Of a DNA stretch of 64,000 nucleotides, positions 10,681 to 21,861 are shown piece by piece. The stretch spans positions 1,970,808 through 2,034,807 of the forward strand of contig OU015495.1 in NCBI GenBank assembly GCA_907164885.2, in the 5' to 3' direction. The notes under the pieces are model-generated. The model searched no databases, had not been told where the DNA came from, and saw only the letters and a list, made by a program, of their open reading frames with translations. This stretch comes from Dolomedes plantarius. Taxonomy: Eukaryota; Arthropoda; Arachnida; Araneae; Dolomedidae. The translations under genes were made by a program, and so were the position numbers. Positions within the stretch are counted from its first letter, which is position 1; every line of letters begins with the position of its first letter.

Positions 10681-11244
10681 ACCTTCAGCGGGCGCGCGTG
10701 GCACAGAGTGCAACGTCTCTTTCAAACTTGATTATTCCTTTTGTAATAAAGTTTTTTTTTCAAATTGCAAATAATAATTCTGCGTTTTATGACAAGATAC
10801 AAAATGTTTATAATATTCAGATATATTTATAATTAAAGGCCAAAGAATGCAGATGCAATCGCCTTATTTCAAAACTATCCGGTTTATTGAATCTAAGCAC
10901 AACTTGCGAATGGATTTCTTTTATGTCCAAAAACCTAAAAATTAATGAGATTGTCCATTTTCGTGATATGTGAGATACCGTTTAATAGCTGCACATTGGA
11001 TCGAGTACATCAACTCCTGCTTTTGTCGTATTGTAATCCAGTATAATCGTTGGTTTACCACGGTTAAATCCCGACTACCAATGAATGGAAAGGAAAACAA
11101 GGGTCAGAAAATCAGACTTGCATTAGAAAGGGTGTAGCTATAAATAGAAACTGCTTAGAACATTCAAACCTTACATGTAAAAACAAACCATTTAAAATTA
11201 CGAAAATGTTGCACTCTCTGTACACGGGCGCGCCCGCTGAAGGG
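10681..11244. mobile_element. piggyBac-like MITE, 564 bp
   Basis: TTAA at 10677-10680 and 11245-11248 flanks inverted ends: CCTTCAGCGGGCGCGC (with A in place of the first C at the very start) and the reverse complement of CCCTTCAGCGGGCGCGCCC. Both ends continue with ..ACAGAGTGCAAC. No transposase is encoded. It lies only a few bases from a Harbinger MITE on its left and a pogo-like element on its right. Confidence 0.85.
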
Positions 11245-11252
11245 TTAAACTA

Positions 11253-12039
11253 CAGTGATTTCCGCTTATAAGAATCACGTTTGTTATTACTGTTTTGATT
11301 CTTATAAGCGGTTGATTCTTATAACCGAAATTTAGGTTTTTGGACAGGAACACACACACCTATATATAAATATATTAGATAATTTACCATAAAATACTCT
11401 TTAATTTACATTAACTATCTTTTATTAAAATTATTTTTTTTAGTTTTAAAAATAAAACTTAATTTTTAGACCTATAAGTAGATACACATGATTATAGTAA
11501 GAGAAGAAAAAAATACAATATTTGTTACAAGTTACAACATACCTGCTTAAGTTTTAACATTTCAACTACAGGAAGGGAGCAAGAAAAAGTTTTCTACGGT
11601 AGTTTGACGTAATGAAGTTTTCAGAAGGCTGTTGATACCTCTTTCAATACTTATAGTCTCAGACGAAGATTTTCTCTGACGGGTAAAGTTGCCCCCGGGT
11701 CAAGCTAATAGGACAGTGTTGTGGTAAAGCGTTTAAGGGGAAACTATTATGTTATGTCTAATAAAGAAAGGAGTGAATTTTACGACTATATTCCATCCCA
11801 TCTTATCAATCTTTCTTAAAAAAAAGAAAGAACTTCGTGCTTTTTGAGGGTTTAAGTAGCTTTTTTTGAAAAATGAAAGGAAAGCGAAGAGTGTAAACTA
11901 ATTCTTAAACCCGGTGGATTGATTCTTTAAAGCGAAAATTTTAACATGGAAATAATTCATTTGTTTTTGTTTTCGCGATATTGATTCTTATAAACGGTTG
12001 ATTCTTATAACCAGTGATCACTATAAGCGGTGGTTACTG
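11253..12039. mobile_element. Pogo/Tigger-type non-autonomous element, 787 bp
   Basis: TA (11251-11252 and 12040-12041) flanks CAGTGATTTCCGCTTATAAG on the left and, reversed, CAGTAACCACCGCTTATAGT on the right. Subterminal repeats of GATTCTTATAAGCGGTTGAT and CTTATAACC occur near both ends, suggesting multiple transposase-binding sites. No long ORF remains. Confidence 0.8.
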
Positions 12040-12564
12040 TACTTGAGGGATTTTATAATACTTTAAATAAAACAAAAGCAGTATTTTTACCTCTGAAGGT
12101 TATGACGATTAATCTGCCAAGACAGGGATTAGGAACCATAGACATCTTTCACAGATTTATAAAACACACCTCAGAAACTAGTATGGGTAATGAAGACCAT
12201 TAGAAACGGAATTTTACCTACAACATTGAATTAGAACGACATTTACGTGCAAATTAATCCTCATAATACGAAACTAGTATCTCCATGACGAATAATGTTT
12301 TCTGTATGTTTAATTAGTTGGGGATTGCTTTTTTATTCGTGGCATGTTTTACATAAAAATATCAAATTTGATATGCACAAAATGCTTTAAAAAAAAAAAA
12401 ATTATATGCAGCAGAATTACTTCCATGCATTTAATGAGTTTGCACTAGATAAAATAGGCAATTTCAGTAAATATTTAAGTCTGATAATTTAATATGGAAA
12501 TAAGAAGGGGAAACTACCATTTAATAAATTTCGTGATTATAAATTATCATCAACTTTAGCATAA

Positions 12565-12750
12565 GGACCTGTTCACATAGGAGTCCGTTGCGTTGCGTTA
12601 AGGAAAATATGACGTTGAGACGAAAATAAACCAATCATTTGCCTCCAAACGATCAGCAATGAAATTTTTAACGCCTATGATTGGTTTATTTTCGTCTCAA
12701 CGTCATCTTTTCCTTAACGCAACGCAACGGACTCCTATGTGAACAGGCCT
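12565..12750. mobile_element. Fold-back Harbinger-type MITE, 186 bp (family A)
   Basis: Starting GGACCTGTTCACATAGGAGTC after TAA, it ends with the reverse complement of AGGCCTGTTCACATAGGAGT before TAA. The arms (about 75 bp) include TTAAGGAAAA, GACGTTGAGACGAAAATAAA and CCAATCA. It is closely related to 16,669-16,848. Confidence 0.88.
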
Positions 12751-12753
12751 TAA

Positions 12754-14883
12754 GAAACAATTGCGACGTTTAAAAAATAGTTTAATGTTCGATCATTTCC
12801 CCAGGACACTTTTCCATGTCCTTTGGTGTATTCCTTTCTATGCTTGGTTTCTGACATTAATTTAAATTAGTCAATTTAATAAAATCAGTTTACAAACTAA
12901 CAGTGACTGACCTTATCAAAGTCTTAATTGCGATGTCACCCAATTCTCAAATTAAAATTTAAATTTTAGCAAAAATTCCAAATTTGAAATACATTTGTAG
13001 CCATCAAAGTTGCTCTAAAAAGATGATGACGTGGTACGGAAACTAGAAAGATTTTAAAACACACTGAATACCTTTTATTTTTATGTATTTATTTCTTAAG
13101 TGCATTAAAAAAAGGGTTCATTATTTTTTATGACGCTAGAATGACGTACTAAAGATAGATAATGCTTAAAATAATATAGAACTCATACGAGGTAAAAAAA
13201 ATATCCAGAATATTAAAATATCTTTATTTTACTTGCAGAAAAGATGGTCACTTTTCCATCTTTTCTGCAAGTAAAATTAAGATATTTTACTTCTGGTTTC
13301 CAGTTTTGTGTTATCGATAAAAATAATGGATTACGGTAGTGAACTGATTCCATGAAATGAAATGATTACTGCTCCACAAAACTGCAGTTTTCCCTCCCAA
13401 ATTACTGTAAAATCCGTATGAAGAAGCCCTATTGTCATGAAATTCAAAAAATCGTACTGTGACGTAAATACCATCGCAACACCAATTCCAAACACTAGTA
13501 GAAAATAAATGGCACCGCACCATGTTAGTGCTGCCATCTTGTGATTAAATTTGTTGTGAATATTTTTAACTGAATTTGTTGATTATTTCAGTGATTCATG
13601 ACGCAATTTCATATAATATTATTTTAAAATGTGAATTGACTTGAATTCCAAAAAAAAATCAAAAAAAAATCTAACATTTCATTATTATTCTTAATATCTG
13701 CATGATTTTATTACTTTATTATTATTTATAAACGTAAAAGGGATATTGACTAAAGGAAATAATTATAAAGTATACTTTAGCGACTTCTTTCATGTGATTT
13801 AAGGTCATAAATTTTAATCTACCAAAAATATGCTTCCTTTTTTCCTAAAAATTATTTAACATTATATTCTTAAATATCTAGAACATATTTATTTTTTCAA
13901 ACGTGCATAAAAATTTTATGAGATTTTTAAAAAATAAAACTCTTTACTTACAAAAGTGGTTCTGATTAGTTTTCTATATTATTTTGTCATGGCTTAATCT
14001 TGGTCTAAGAAAACTAGATAGCATAACGTTCTTTTAAATTCATGTTTATAATTTTTTCTTTATAAAATTAGTCCTAGCTTTCATAACTAGAATACATTTA
14101 ATAGTAGAAAAAATTTCCAGGGAATGTATTTAATCCATATCCTACGAATGAAAACTACGCCATGGAAATGCTTCAAATCACAATTGAATGGTTATATAGT
14201 AGTAACTTTAAGTCTAGAACTCAAGAATTGAAAGCTAATCTTTTTTTAAATTTCTAAGTGACATATAAATTCATTTTCATCATTGCAAAATTCACTCAAC
14301 TGTTTATTTTTGAGCTTCTATTTTTATTTCAGTCCTAGAAATATCGGTATGAAGGTAACATATCCAAATCTATTGAAAATAAACAAAGACATGCGTAAAA
14401 ATCTACCATCACGTAAGTAAAAAATCAATTGAAATGTGCTCACATTATCAACGCAAATAAGCACTCAGTGACAATAGTAAAGTGTTAATTTTACAGAGTG
14501 ACAGTCGAAATTCTCAGAGTAACCATTTTAGTGCTGCCATCTACTGATAAGTATTAAAATGTTTATTTTTTTCTACAAATAGAGATGTTTATTATCACAG
14601 TATTCCTTTAGTAAACGTCACCACCCACATTTTCGCAAATATTCCTACATCAAAAAAAATACAACTATTTCGAACTCCATAAAGTAAAATGATTTATCGA
14701 GATACTCAGCTTTGTGAATAGTGAATAATAGTCGGTCGAGTGTTGCAATTTGGAAATATAGTGTCTGGATAAGGCATTAGAAGTATTCATACAACAGCTT
14801 CGTTTATTTTTTCCCCTCATAGTCACGATTTTTTTAAAGGTGTGGCTGTCCTATTTGTATGATTCTGTGTATAGATAATTATT
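12754..14883. other. Intergenic DNA, no confident gene
   Basis: It contains a hairpin at 13,205-13,293 (listed separately) and a 68-codon hydrophobic minus-strand ORF at 13,331-13,537 that I do not recognise (it starts MAALTWCGAIYFLLVF). The words AGATGGCAGCACTAA..ATGG recur at about 13,520 and 14,530. Nothing else could be assigned. Confidence 0.4.
13205..13293. repeat. Near-perfect palindrome, about 40-bp arms
   Basis: TTTTACTTGCAGAAAAGATGG and its reverse complement face each other around TCACTT. Pairing continues outward through AATATCTTTA/TAAGATATT and CCAGAA/TTCTGG with few mismatches. It may be a tiny fold-back MITE, but no target duplication was identified. Confidence 0.8.
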
Positions 14884-14891
14884 TTTTTTAC

Positions 14892-15605
14892 CAGTGGCGT
14901 AGCTAGGGGGGGGGGTGCGGTGGGTGCGGTCCGCACTGGGCGGCACATACTTTTGGGCGGCAAATTTTTATTTAGTATTAGTTGTAAAAAACCAATTGTT
15001 CAATTCATAAGTTTACTATTCGATTTCTACGAATTATGAATTACTATAAGATTTCGAATATTTTTCCTCATCGTCAAGTCAATGTAGGATTGAAAATATT
15101 ATCTCTAAAAATTTTTCTCGGATACAGACCCAGAGCCTGACTATGGCAGGGGCATACGGGGCAGTTGCCCCGGGCCCCCACATCAGAGGGGGCCCCCAAA
15201 TTGAATAGAAAGTTTAGTATTAAGTATTAAGTTCTTCATTACTGAAGTAGTGAAGCAGAGAGGGGGCCTCAAAGAAGCTTTTGCCCCGGGCCCCAATTAG
15301 GCTAAGTCGGGCCCTGTACAGACCTCAATGGTGCCGACGTCGAGTAGAAGTTCTATGTACTACTCCTTGCTCGATGTTTATTGAATGCTTAGTACCACCG
15401 TTACCATGGAGATGACGCGGCCTCCTTTATTACTGCCTTATTTAAAATGGCATCCAATGGTAAAAAAGTTCCCAACCTATAGTTTGTATCAATTGCGATT
15501 ATTTATTTGTGTTTATTAATTTATAAAAACCACCAATTGATTGACTTAGAAAGGGCGGCAAATTGGAGACCGCCCCGGGCGGCAAAAGTTCTAGCTACGC
15601 CACTG
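14892..15605. mobile_element. Non-autonomous hAT element, 714 bp
   Basis: An exact 8-bp duplication, TTTTTTAC (14,884-14,891 and 15,606-15,613), flanks inverted ends CAGTGGCGTAGCTAG and CTAGCTACGCCACTG. An 8-bp duplication with CAGNG termini is diagnostic of hAT. GGGCGGCAAATTTTT-type subterminal phrases occur on both sides. No transposase frame survives. A second hAT is inserted inside it. Confidence 0.95.
15131..15316. mobile_element. hAT MITE nested inside the hAT at 14,892-15,605
   Basis: An exact 8-bp duplication, TACAGACC (15,123-15,130 and 15,317-15,324), flanks CAGAGCCTGACTATGG and, reversed, CAGGGCCCGACTTAGCC. The GC-rich GCCCCGGGCCCC words appear in both halves. At 186 bp it is a small derivative. 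Confidence 0.93.
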
Positions 15606-15613
15606 TTTTTTAC

Positions 15614-16665
15614 CATTATTTCTGGTAGATAAGTTCTTGCTAGATGAGCTCAAGAGTTAAATTTTGTCGTCTGTGGAATTAACGAGAGAAATTTTCCAAT
15701 TTCCTTGTACTCAGAGCCTTGAGTTCCACTTTCCCCCAACTTTCTTGTTTTAAAACAGAGCTCTCCAGACGCAATAGTAAATACGTCTTAATGGCGAAAT
15801 TTTAGAAAGGCGCAAACGGAATTCTGGAATGCTGCCGATACACGGTTCCTTTCCGCAGTAAAAAGTGATGAAGAATAGTTTCGATTTTTTTTATTGTCAG
15901 TATTTCTTTCAGTGTTTTTTTTATCTGTTTTTAAAGCATTTCGACACTTAAGTCCGATACATCCTTTAGATTACTGCAGCATTCTGAAAAATGTTAGTTT
16001 TCGTTAGACTGATTCGAGTTGTAGAAAAAAGATGTTCCTTTGATAAATAAGTCGCGCGCGCGTTTCCCCGATAAATGAGTAAAAAGTCACATTATCGTAT
16101 GAGCCAATAAACAATGGAAGAACAAAACAACTGGGAATGAAAATTAAGAAAAGGTCCCGAAAAATACCAGTATATTAAAATGCAGGGGATAAAGCACGAG
16201 TAATTATGACGGTATCCTCAAATCACATTTGGCAACATTTAAAAAAATCATGGACAAGCATTCCACACCGAAAATTAATACCTTAAAGTAAAAATGATGG
16301 ACTTTAAAGATCTTTCTTTCAAGCTAGCAGCACATCAGGATGACGATGTAGGAAACGCGTGTGAATCGAACAAGCAGCATGAAAAAGACAGTTATTTCTT
16401 CAACGCGTGCGCCCCCCGAAAAGACATCAAACAAGGAATCGTCATTTTATTTTCATTTAAATCGAGTCTCCTTCTTCCAACAAAATCAGAGATTAGACAA
16501 TTTTATTCTACTGTGATTTATGCTACGCCATTATTTGGGGATTAAAGAAACTAAATGTAAAAATTTCTCAGCGATACTTACCTTATTCAGAAAAAAAATG
16601 GTCCCGTGGCTGAGTATTCACCGTTTGTATAGTTATTTAATATCATGTCTCATCAGTTTACTCCC
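15614..16665. other. Intergenic DNA, nothing recognised
   Basis: A CG-rich run (GTCGCGCGCGCG) lies near 16,051-16,062. An 83-codon frame at 16,294-16,545 has no recognisable similarity or domain. CG dinucleotides are frequent here, in contrast to 21.9-42.5 kb. Confidence 0.45.
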
Positions 16666-16668
16666 ATA

Positions 16669-16848
16669 GGGCCTGTTCACAAAGGAGTCCGTTGCGTTAA
16701 GGAAAAGATGACGTTGAGACGAAAATAAACCAATCATAGGCGTTAAAAATGTCATTGCTAATCGTTTGGAGGCATATGATTGGTTTATTTTCGTCTCAAC
16801 GTCATCTTTTCCTTAACGCAACGCACGAACTCCTATGTGAACAGGCCC
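16669..16848. mobile_element. Fold-back Harbinger-type MITE, 180 bp (family A)
   Basis: GGGCCTGTTCACAAAGGAGT at the left and its reverse complement at the right (..ACTCCTATGTGAACAGGCCC) are flanked by ATA/TTA. The arms share GACGTTGAGACGAAAATAAA with 12,565-12,750, but the central CCAATCA/GGCGTTAAAAATG segment is inverted relative to that copy. Confidence 0.88.
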
Positions 16849-16851
16849 TTA

Positions 16852-17247
16852 GAGAATTAAAATGACTAGCGTTTCAAAGGACCATTGACGTAGTTTAGTT
16901 GTCGCAAGAATTCGCTAGGGTGGTTTCTTTAAATTTAGACGGTAAACCCAAAATTTTTGTTTCTGTCTTTTTTTAACCGGGTAGGTTCATATCATTTCGA
17001 CATCCTTTTCCGACGAAGTTAACTTGGTGGATTCAGGACCTGAATATAAATTCGACGCCTCCATTTTGATATAATAGTCACTACGCATGCGTCCGAAAGG
17101 CAGTCTGCCGCTTCAGCGACACCAAAGGAGGCATTCCTTCGCTGTGTATGCAATGAAAAAAAAAAAAAAAAGAGACATTTTGTTTTGTCCGCGGCATTTG
17201 CCACACCGACATGAGGCGTGACAAAAATTAAGTAGTTTTTAAGGACT
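16852..17247. other. Intergenic DNA
   Basis: It contains an NRF1-like palindrome (TACGCATGCGTCCG) near 17,081-17,094 and an A15-type run near 17,155-17,172. No supported gene. Confidence 0.4.
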
Positions 17248-17251
17248 TTAA

Positions 17252-17696
17252 CCCCCTTGACTACCAGGACGTACGCAGCGTACGTCCTCTCATTTCATTA
17301 ATCAGCGACCAGGACGTACACCCCATACATTGTTCACTAAACAGTAATGAGTGCATATTTGAATCCGATTGGTCAGTGATATGCAACTGATATAGCATGG
17401 TACTGGTCGGAGGTGAGTTGTAATGACCTTGATTCAACTACAAGGACGCCGCTAGATGGCGAAATGAGAGGCGGGGTTTGAATTCGCATAATCGCTTCAA
17501 AAATTAAAACGTCAGTTGCGATTCGACTGTTGTCTGTGTTCACGTGTTTTATATTTGCTCGTATTATTTAAAGAACCTTAAATTCTTCACTATTACATCA
17601 CAGAAGTTTTTAAATGATTTATGACACGAACATTTTACACCGCATAGCCTGGTATATAGCCCTTTACCGGCGAAATTAAGCCTGGTAGTCAAGGGG
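17252..17696. mobile_element. piggyBac-like MITE, 445 bp
   Basis: TTAA (17,248-17,251 and 17,697-17,700) flanks CCCCCTTGACTACCAGG and its reverse complement CCTGGTAGTCAAGGGG. CCC(T)TTGA..CC termini with TTAA are characteristic of piggyBac. A subterminal CAGGACGTACG phrase occurs twice at the left. No transposase ORF. Confidence 0.9.
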
Positions 17697-18075
17697 TTAA
17701 AGGTTCGTACCATCCCCGAAATATCAACCTTTACCAAAGATTACCCCTTCCTATAGTACAAATGCACCCTTTGCGAACAGTGAGAGATATTAGGCAAGAT
17801 GGATTAACGTTCAACTTGTTTGCCAATGCGGGACACTTTTCAATGAAGACATTCGCACGTAATCCTCGAAAATCGTTGTTTGCTTCCAATGAGGCTACCC
17901 CCCCCCCCTCCATCCCCAGGTGCTACCTCTATTTGGATCGAGCACCCCCCCCACACACACACACCAGGTCGACATCTAGGAAAATCGTATCTCCTCCCAC
18001 TCATCTTTGACCTCATATGACTTTCTGGACTTCAGTTTTTAACGTGCTCATATATTACCGTTGACTTACGGGTAA

Positions 18076-18561
18076 GGTCTTGTTTACATTACTTTCGAAG
18101 CGTCAGCGTTAAATATTACAATTCGCAGAGGTGGACGCAATGTCATCCGTAACGCTGAAGTTGATTCAGATTCAAATTCAACGCTTAAGTGTTGCAAAAT
18201 TGAAAGTGGTTCAAAGGTAAATTCAAAGAATAATCAAACTATCTCATGCACGGCTAAACATTACAAACAATTTTGATAACACACAAAATAAATGGCGAAC
18301 GTAAGGGTTAAAAACCAATCAAGGATACAAGCACCAAGCTCGTTCGAAATAGGGCCTATCATCCCGTATCTAAATCTTATTTTGTCTAATCTGAATCATA
18401 ATCTAATCCCAATATATTTGACGTAGAGAGGGTACGAAATGATCTCTGTCAAGCAACGTCACCCAATGTCGTCTATAATCATTTAAGCACAGTAGCGCTA
18501 CCTAACCGTAACTCTCTGAACAAAAGCTCAGCTCCGCTCCGAAAGCAATGTGAACAAGGCC
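18076..18561. mobile_element. Harbinger-type MITE, 486 bp (family B)
   Basis: TAA (18,073-18,075 and 18,562-18,564) flanks GGTCTTGTTTACATTACTTTC and, reversed, GGCCTTGTTCACATTGCTTTC. This is the longest family B copy seen, sharing TTCGAAGCGTCAGCG-type subterminal sequence with the copies at 57.3 and 63.1 kb. Its interior has no ORF. Confidence 0.85.
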
Positions 18562-18564
18562 TAA

Positions 18565-20335
18565 AAATTGCTCTTTGTTTGTTGGCTTTTATTTAAAACT
18601 TTCTGTCCAAGAACTGATACCAATTTGCTGAGGTAGGAATTCCCACACAAACCTACATTTTTCTTTGAAAATATTATTTTTTAATATAAATAATTCTGAA
18701 ACGTAAAATTAACATAAACCAGCACGATTTAAAAAAAAATAATGCAGTACATTTAATAATTGTGACTTCAACTTCCCTTAACGTCACTTACTCGCGAACC
18801 AAGAATGAGTTCATCAGGTTGAACAGAACCCGCTCTACCCCACTACGTTATGTTGAAAGATGCATATGGTGTGATTGCGTTCGTTTGAATTTTGTAAAAT
18901 AAATGTGCTAAATGCGGATACAGTGTTGCGAGATAAGCCTGGCGAGACCCAAGAAAAGTTATAAAAATTCGAGTATTTTTTGTTTTAAGACAAATATGTA
19001 AGGTTCAAAATTAAATTCTGTATTTTCGGTTACTGGTCCTTGACACAGTATCCGGTTTCGAAAATGTACCCGTTTTAATTTTTTTTTTAACGAATATTTC
19101 ACTAAAACATATCTCATTCATCATATGAAGTTAAGGTTTGCTCTTATGTCAACAAAGGAAGATAAAAGGCTGCACCAGGTCAATAAAATAAATTTAGGTG
19201 CAACGTAAAAACCTCTACAATTTATGTTCAATAAAGTAAACTTTATTTCCCCCAACTCTACAAAACGACATTTTATAATACGAGTGAGAAGTAAAATTTT
19301 GAATTTTAACTGTAATCTATTAGCTCTGTTGGAAAAGTTTGTTACTCTGTTATCTAAGTTGGAAAAGTTTTCTCGTATTGTAGAAGTTACGGTCGTTTTT
19401 TTTTTTTTCGTTTGTTAAAATAAACCCGAGTTTGAAAGATACCTCATGGTTTTCTTCATATCAAAATCCTTCACATAATACAAGGTCGTTGTACAGTTAA
19501 ATCATTTTCACTGTATACAGCGAATATACAGTATATGTTTGGTATGGATAGACATACAACCTAGACATACATACATAGGGAAGGAATGTTCATTCGCCAT
19601 AACACCCTCTGGCTTCTGAAACCTTGCACAAATATAAATTAGCGACATACAACATACACCAGTACTTTGCCAGCACAGCTTGGCCCCCACAGTATAATGA
19701 TCGATTGATTTAGGATCTGTTCAGCTAATTAAGGCGATACATATCGCCAGGTAGTAGACGAACTGAAAAGGATGACGTTGTCTACTACAATAATAGATTG
19801 TATCACAGTTAGAGATGCAGCCAAATGCTACGAATCTGACAGAATTGGGGCGAGTGAACACGCCCTGTCTTTCTATGTAAGCCTAGGTATGAACTTAAGA
19901 CCTTAACAAAAGTGCATGAATTACATCCTCGTTCGAGAGGTAATTAATGCAAAATTAGACGTACCCCGCATGTCCTCATTATGAACTTTGCAGCATGCCA
20001 AAGCCGACGAAGTACGCCGAGGGTAGAACAGAAATTTCCCTAAGTGGATCTATTTCTCTAAACTTTCATACGTGCCCCTGTTAAAAAAACAAGCAATTTC
20101 TACAATTGGTACCGTATAATTAAGATTTCTCGACGACGACGACGACACTGCACGAAGCACACCCTTAAACCAGTGAAAATCCCTCTTTTGGAATTGTTTT
20201 ACTTCCAGAAAAGTGGGTGTTCGTCCTGAAGAGGACAAATCGAAGGCGTAAAGTTCAATGGCTGCAGGATACACTGAAGATACGGTACTCGTACAAAAAT
20301 TCGGGGTGACTGACAAATATTTAAAAGATACTTAT
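18565..20335. other. Intergenic DNA, no gene seen
   Basis: AT-rich, with small homopolymer tracts and short frames only. No transposon ends were identified. Confidence 0.5.
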
Positions 20336-20337
20336 TA

Positions 20338-21557
20338 CACTATGTGGCCAAAAGTATCCGGACACCCCCCTAAAGAAATAGATCTGGCAGGTGACGTAAT
20401 TTGATGGGTAACCGAAAGCTATAAAAGTGTTGGTAGTGGTTTGTCAGGTCATATTTATGCGTTTGTGAGACAATGAGTAAGGAGCTCAGTGACTTTGATC
20501 GTGGCATTAAAGTGGGATGCCACCTTTGTGGGAAATCAGTTCGTGAAATTTCGGACATTCTACAGAAGCCCAAATCCACCGTGAGTGATGTAATTGTGAA
20601 GTGGAAACGTCGAGGCAGCGAAACTGCAGAAAAACGAAGAGACAGGCCGAAAAAAACTAGTGAACGCAGCCGTAGAACTGTGAAAAGGGTAGTGAAACAA
20701 AATCGCAAGTCCTCGTTGATTGAAATCACTCAGGAGTTCCAAAGTTCACCAGGCGTTAGCGCTAGCAGCAGGACTGTTCGTTGAGAGTTAAAAAACCTAG
20801 GATTCCACGGTCGTTCAGCCGCTCACAAGCCGAACATCACTCCCCAGAATGCGAAGCGTCGATAGCAATGGTGCAAAGCTCACCGTCATTGGACTCTGGA
20901 CATGTGGAAAAATGTTTCTTGGATGATGAACCTCGCTTTAAAATCTGGCAGTCCGATGGACGCGTCTGGGTTTGGCGGATGCCCAGAGAGCGCTTCTTAC
21001 TTGACTTCATTGTGCCGACTGTTAAGTTTGGTGCTGGCAGCATCATGGTGGGGGTGTTTTTCATGGTTTCGCCTGGGTTCCTTAGTTCCTGTGGTTGGAA
21101 TCATGAACTCTGAGATGTATGTGGATATTCTGGACAATGCTGCTCACCCAACTCTATGGCAATATTAAGGGGAAGGCCCATTTCTCTTCCAGCAAGATAA
21201 CTGCTCCATTTACACATCTAGACTTGCGCAGGCATGGTTTGACGAAATGGGTGTTCAAAAACTGGACTGGCCTTCTCAGTGCCCCGATCTAAATCCCATT
21301 GAACACCTTTGGGACGAATTAGAACAAGATTACGTAGCGAGCCAAATCGACCATCCTCACTGCCACCACTCGCTTTAGCTGTGATGGACACCTGGAAGTC
21401 AATTTCTATGGACACTTATCAAAAACTGGTGGAAAGTCTCCCCAGACGTCTGCAGGCTGTCATCGATGCAAAAGGAGGACCAACATCATATTAACATATG
21501 CATCAGGACTCTCAGAGTCTGTACCACTGGGCGTCCGGATACTTTTGGCCAGATATA
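20338..21557 (+). mobile_element. Tc1-like transposon, degenerate (family shared with 51.8 kb)
   Basis: The left end CACTATGTGGCCAAAAGTATCC follows TA. The right end is its reverse complement, with a decayed tip (GGATACTTTTGGCCAGATATA). At about 1.2 kb it has the size of a complete Tc1-family element, and its internal gene covers nearly all of it. The copy at 51,838-53,071 has the same ends and gene. Confidence 0.9.
20473..21494 (+). pseudogene. Tc1-like transposase, several stops and frameshifts
   Basis: The N-terminal region (20,473-20,781) is intact: MSKELSDFDRGIKVGCHLCG, a helix-turn-helix (SVREISDILQKPKSTVSDVI), and a second DNA-binding region ending at a TGA where the sister copy has CGA (Arg). 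A further in-frame TAG follows near 20,862, and frame changes occur before each catalytic block. The DDE motifs are still recognisable: DDEPRF near 20,920, QQDNCSIHT near 21,190 and CPDLNPIEHLWDE near 21,280, ending DAKGGPTSY. About 340 codons in total. The element cannot make an active enzyme. Confidence 0.9.
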
Positions 21558-21839
21558 TACTTTTTGCCATTCTTCGGCAAACTGTGAGTACTATAAATTA
21601 TATCTAACAGTGGCTTCCGTAAATTGAAGATACAAACTATTTAAGTGTGAAATGAATGCCATACTACGAACACAGACATTTAATTTAAAGATTACATTTA
21701 AGAGATCACTTTAGTCATTTTCATACACCAATCCGGCCATAAATACCCGCAAGAAGTGTAGGCAACACTACTAACCTGTATAAAGTAAAATCTACTATCT
21801 CAAATATAAGGGTAACACAGTGCCAAAATAACGGGGAAA

Positions 21840-21861
21840 AAAACATGTTCAACCATTTATT
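21840..21861 (-). terminator. Candidate poly(A) signal of the PCMTD-like gene
   Basis: TTTATT at 21,856-21,861 is AATAAA on the minus strand. A T-rich tract (TGTTTTTTTCC on the minus strand) follows 10-20 bases downstream. It coincides with the point where CG-poor sequence gives way to CG-normal sequence. Other AATAAA matches exist in the UTR, so this is a candidate only. Confidence 0.4.

Noticed and set aside
13331..13537. Hydrophobic 68-aa minus-strand ORF starting MAALTWCGAIYF
   Set aside because: It resembles a membrane-protein start, but I cannot match it to a family, and part of its 5' sequence recurs at about 14,530, suggesting repeat DNA.
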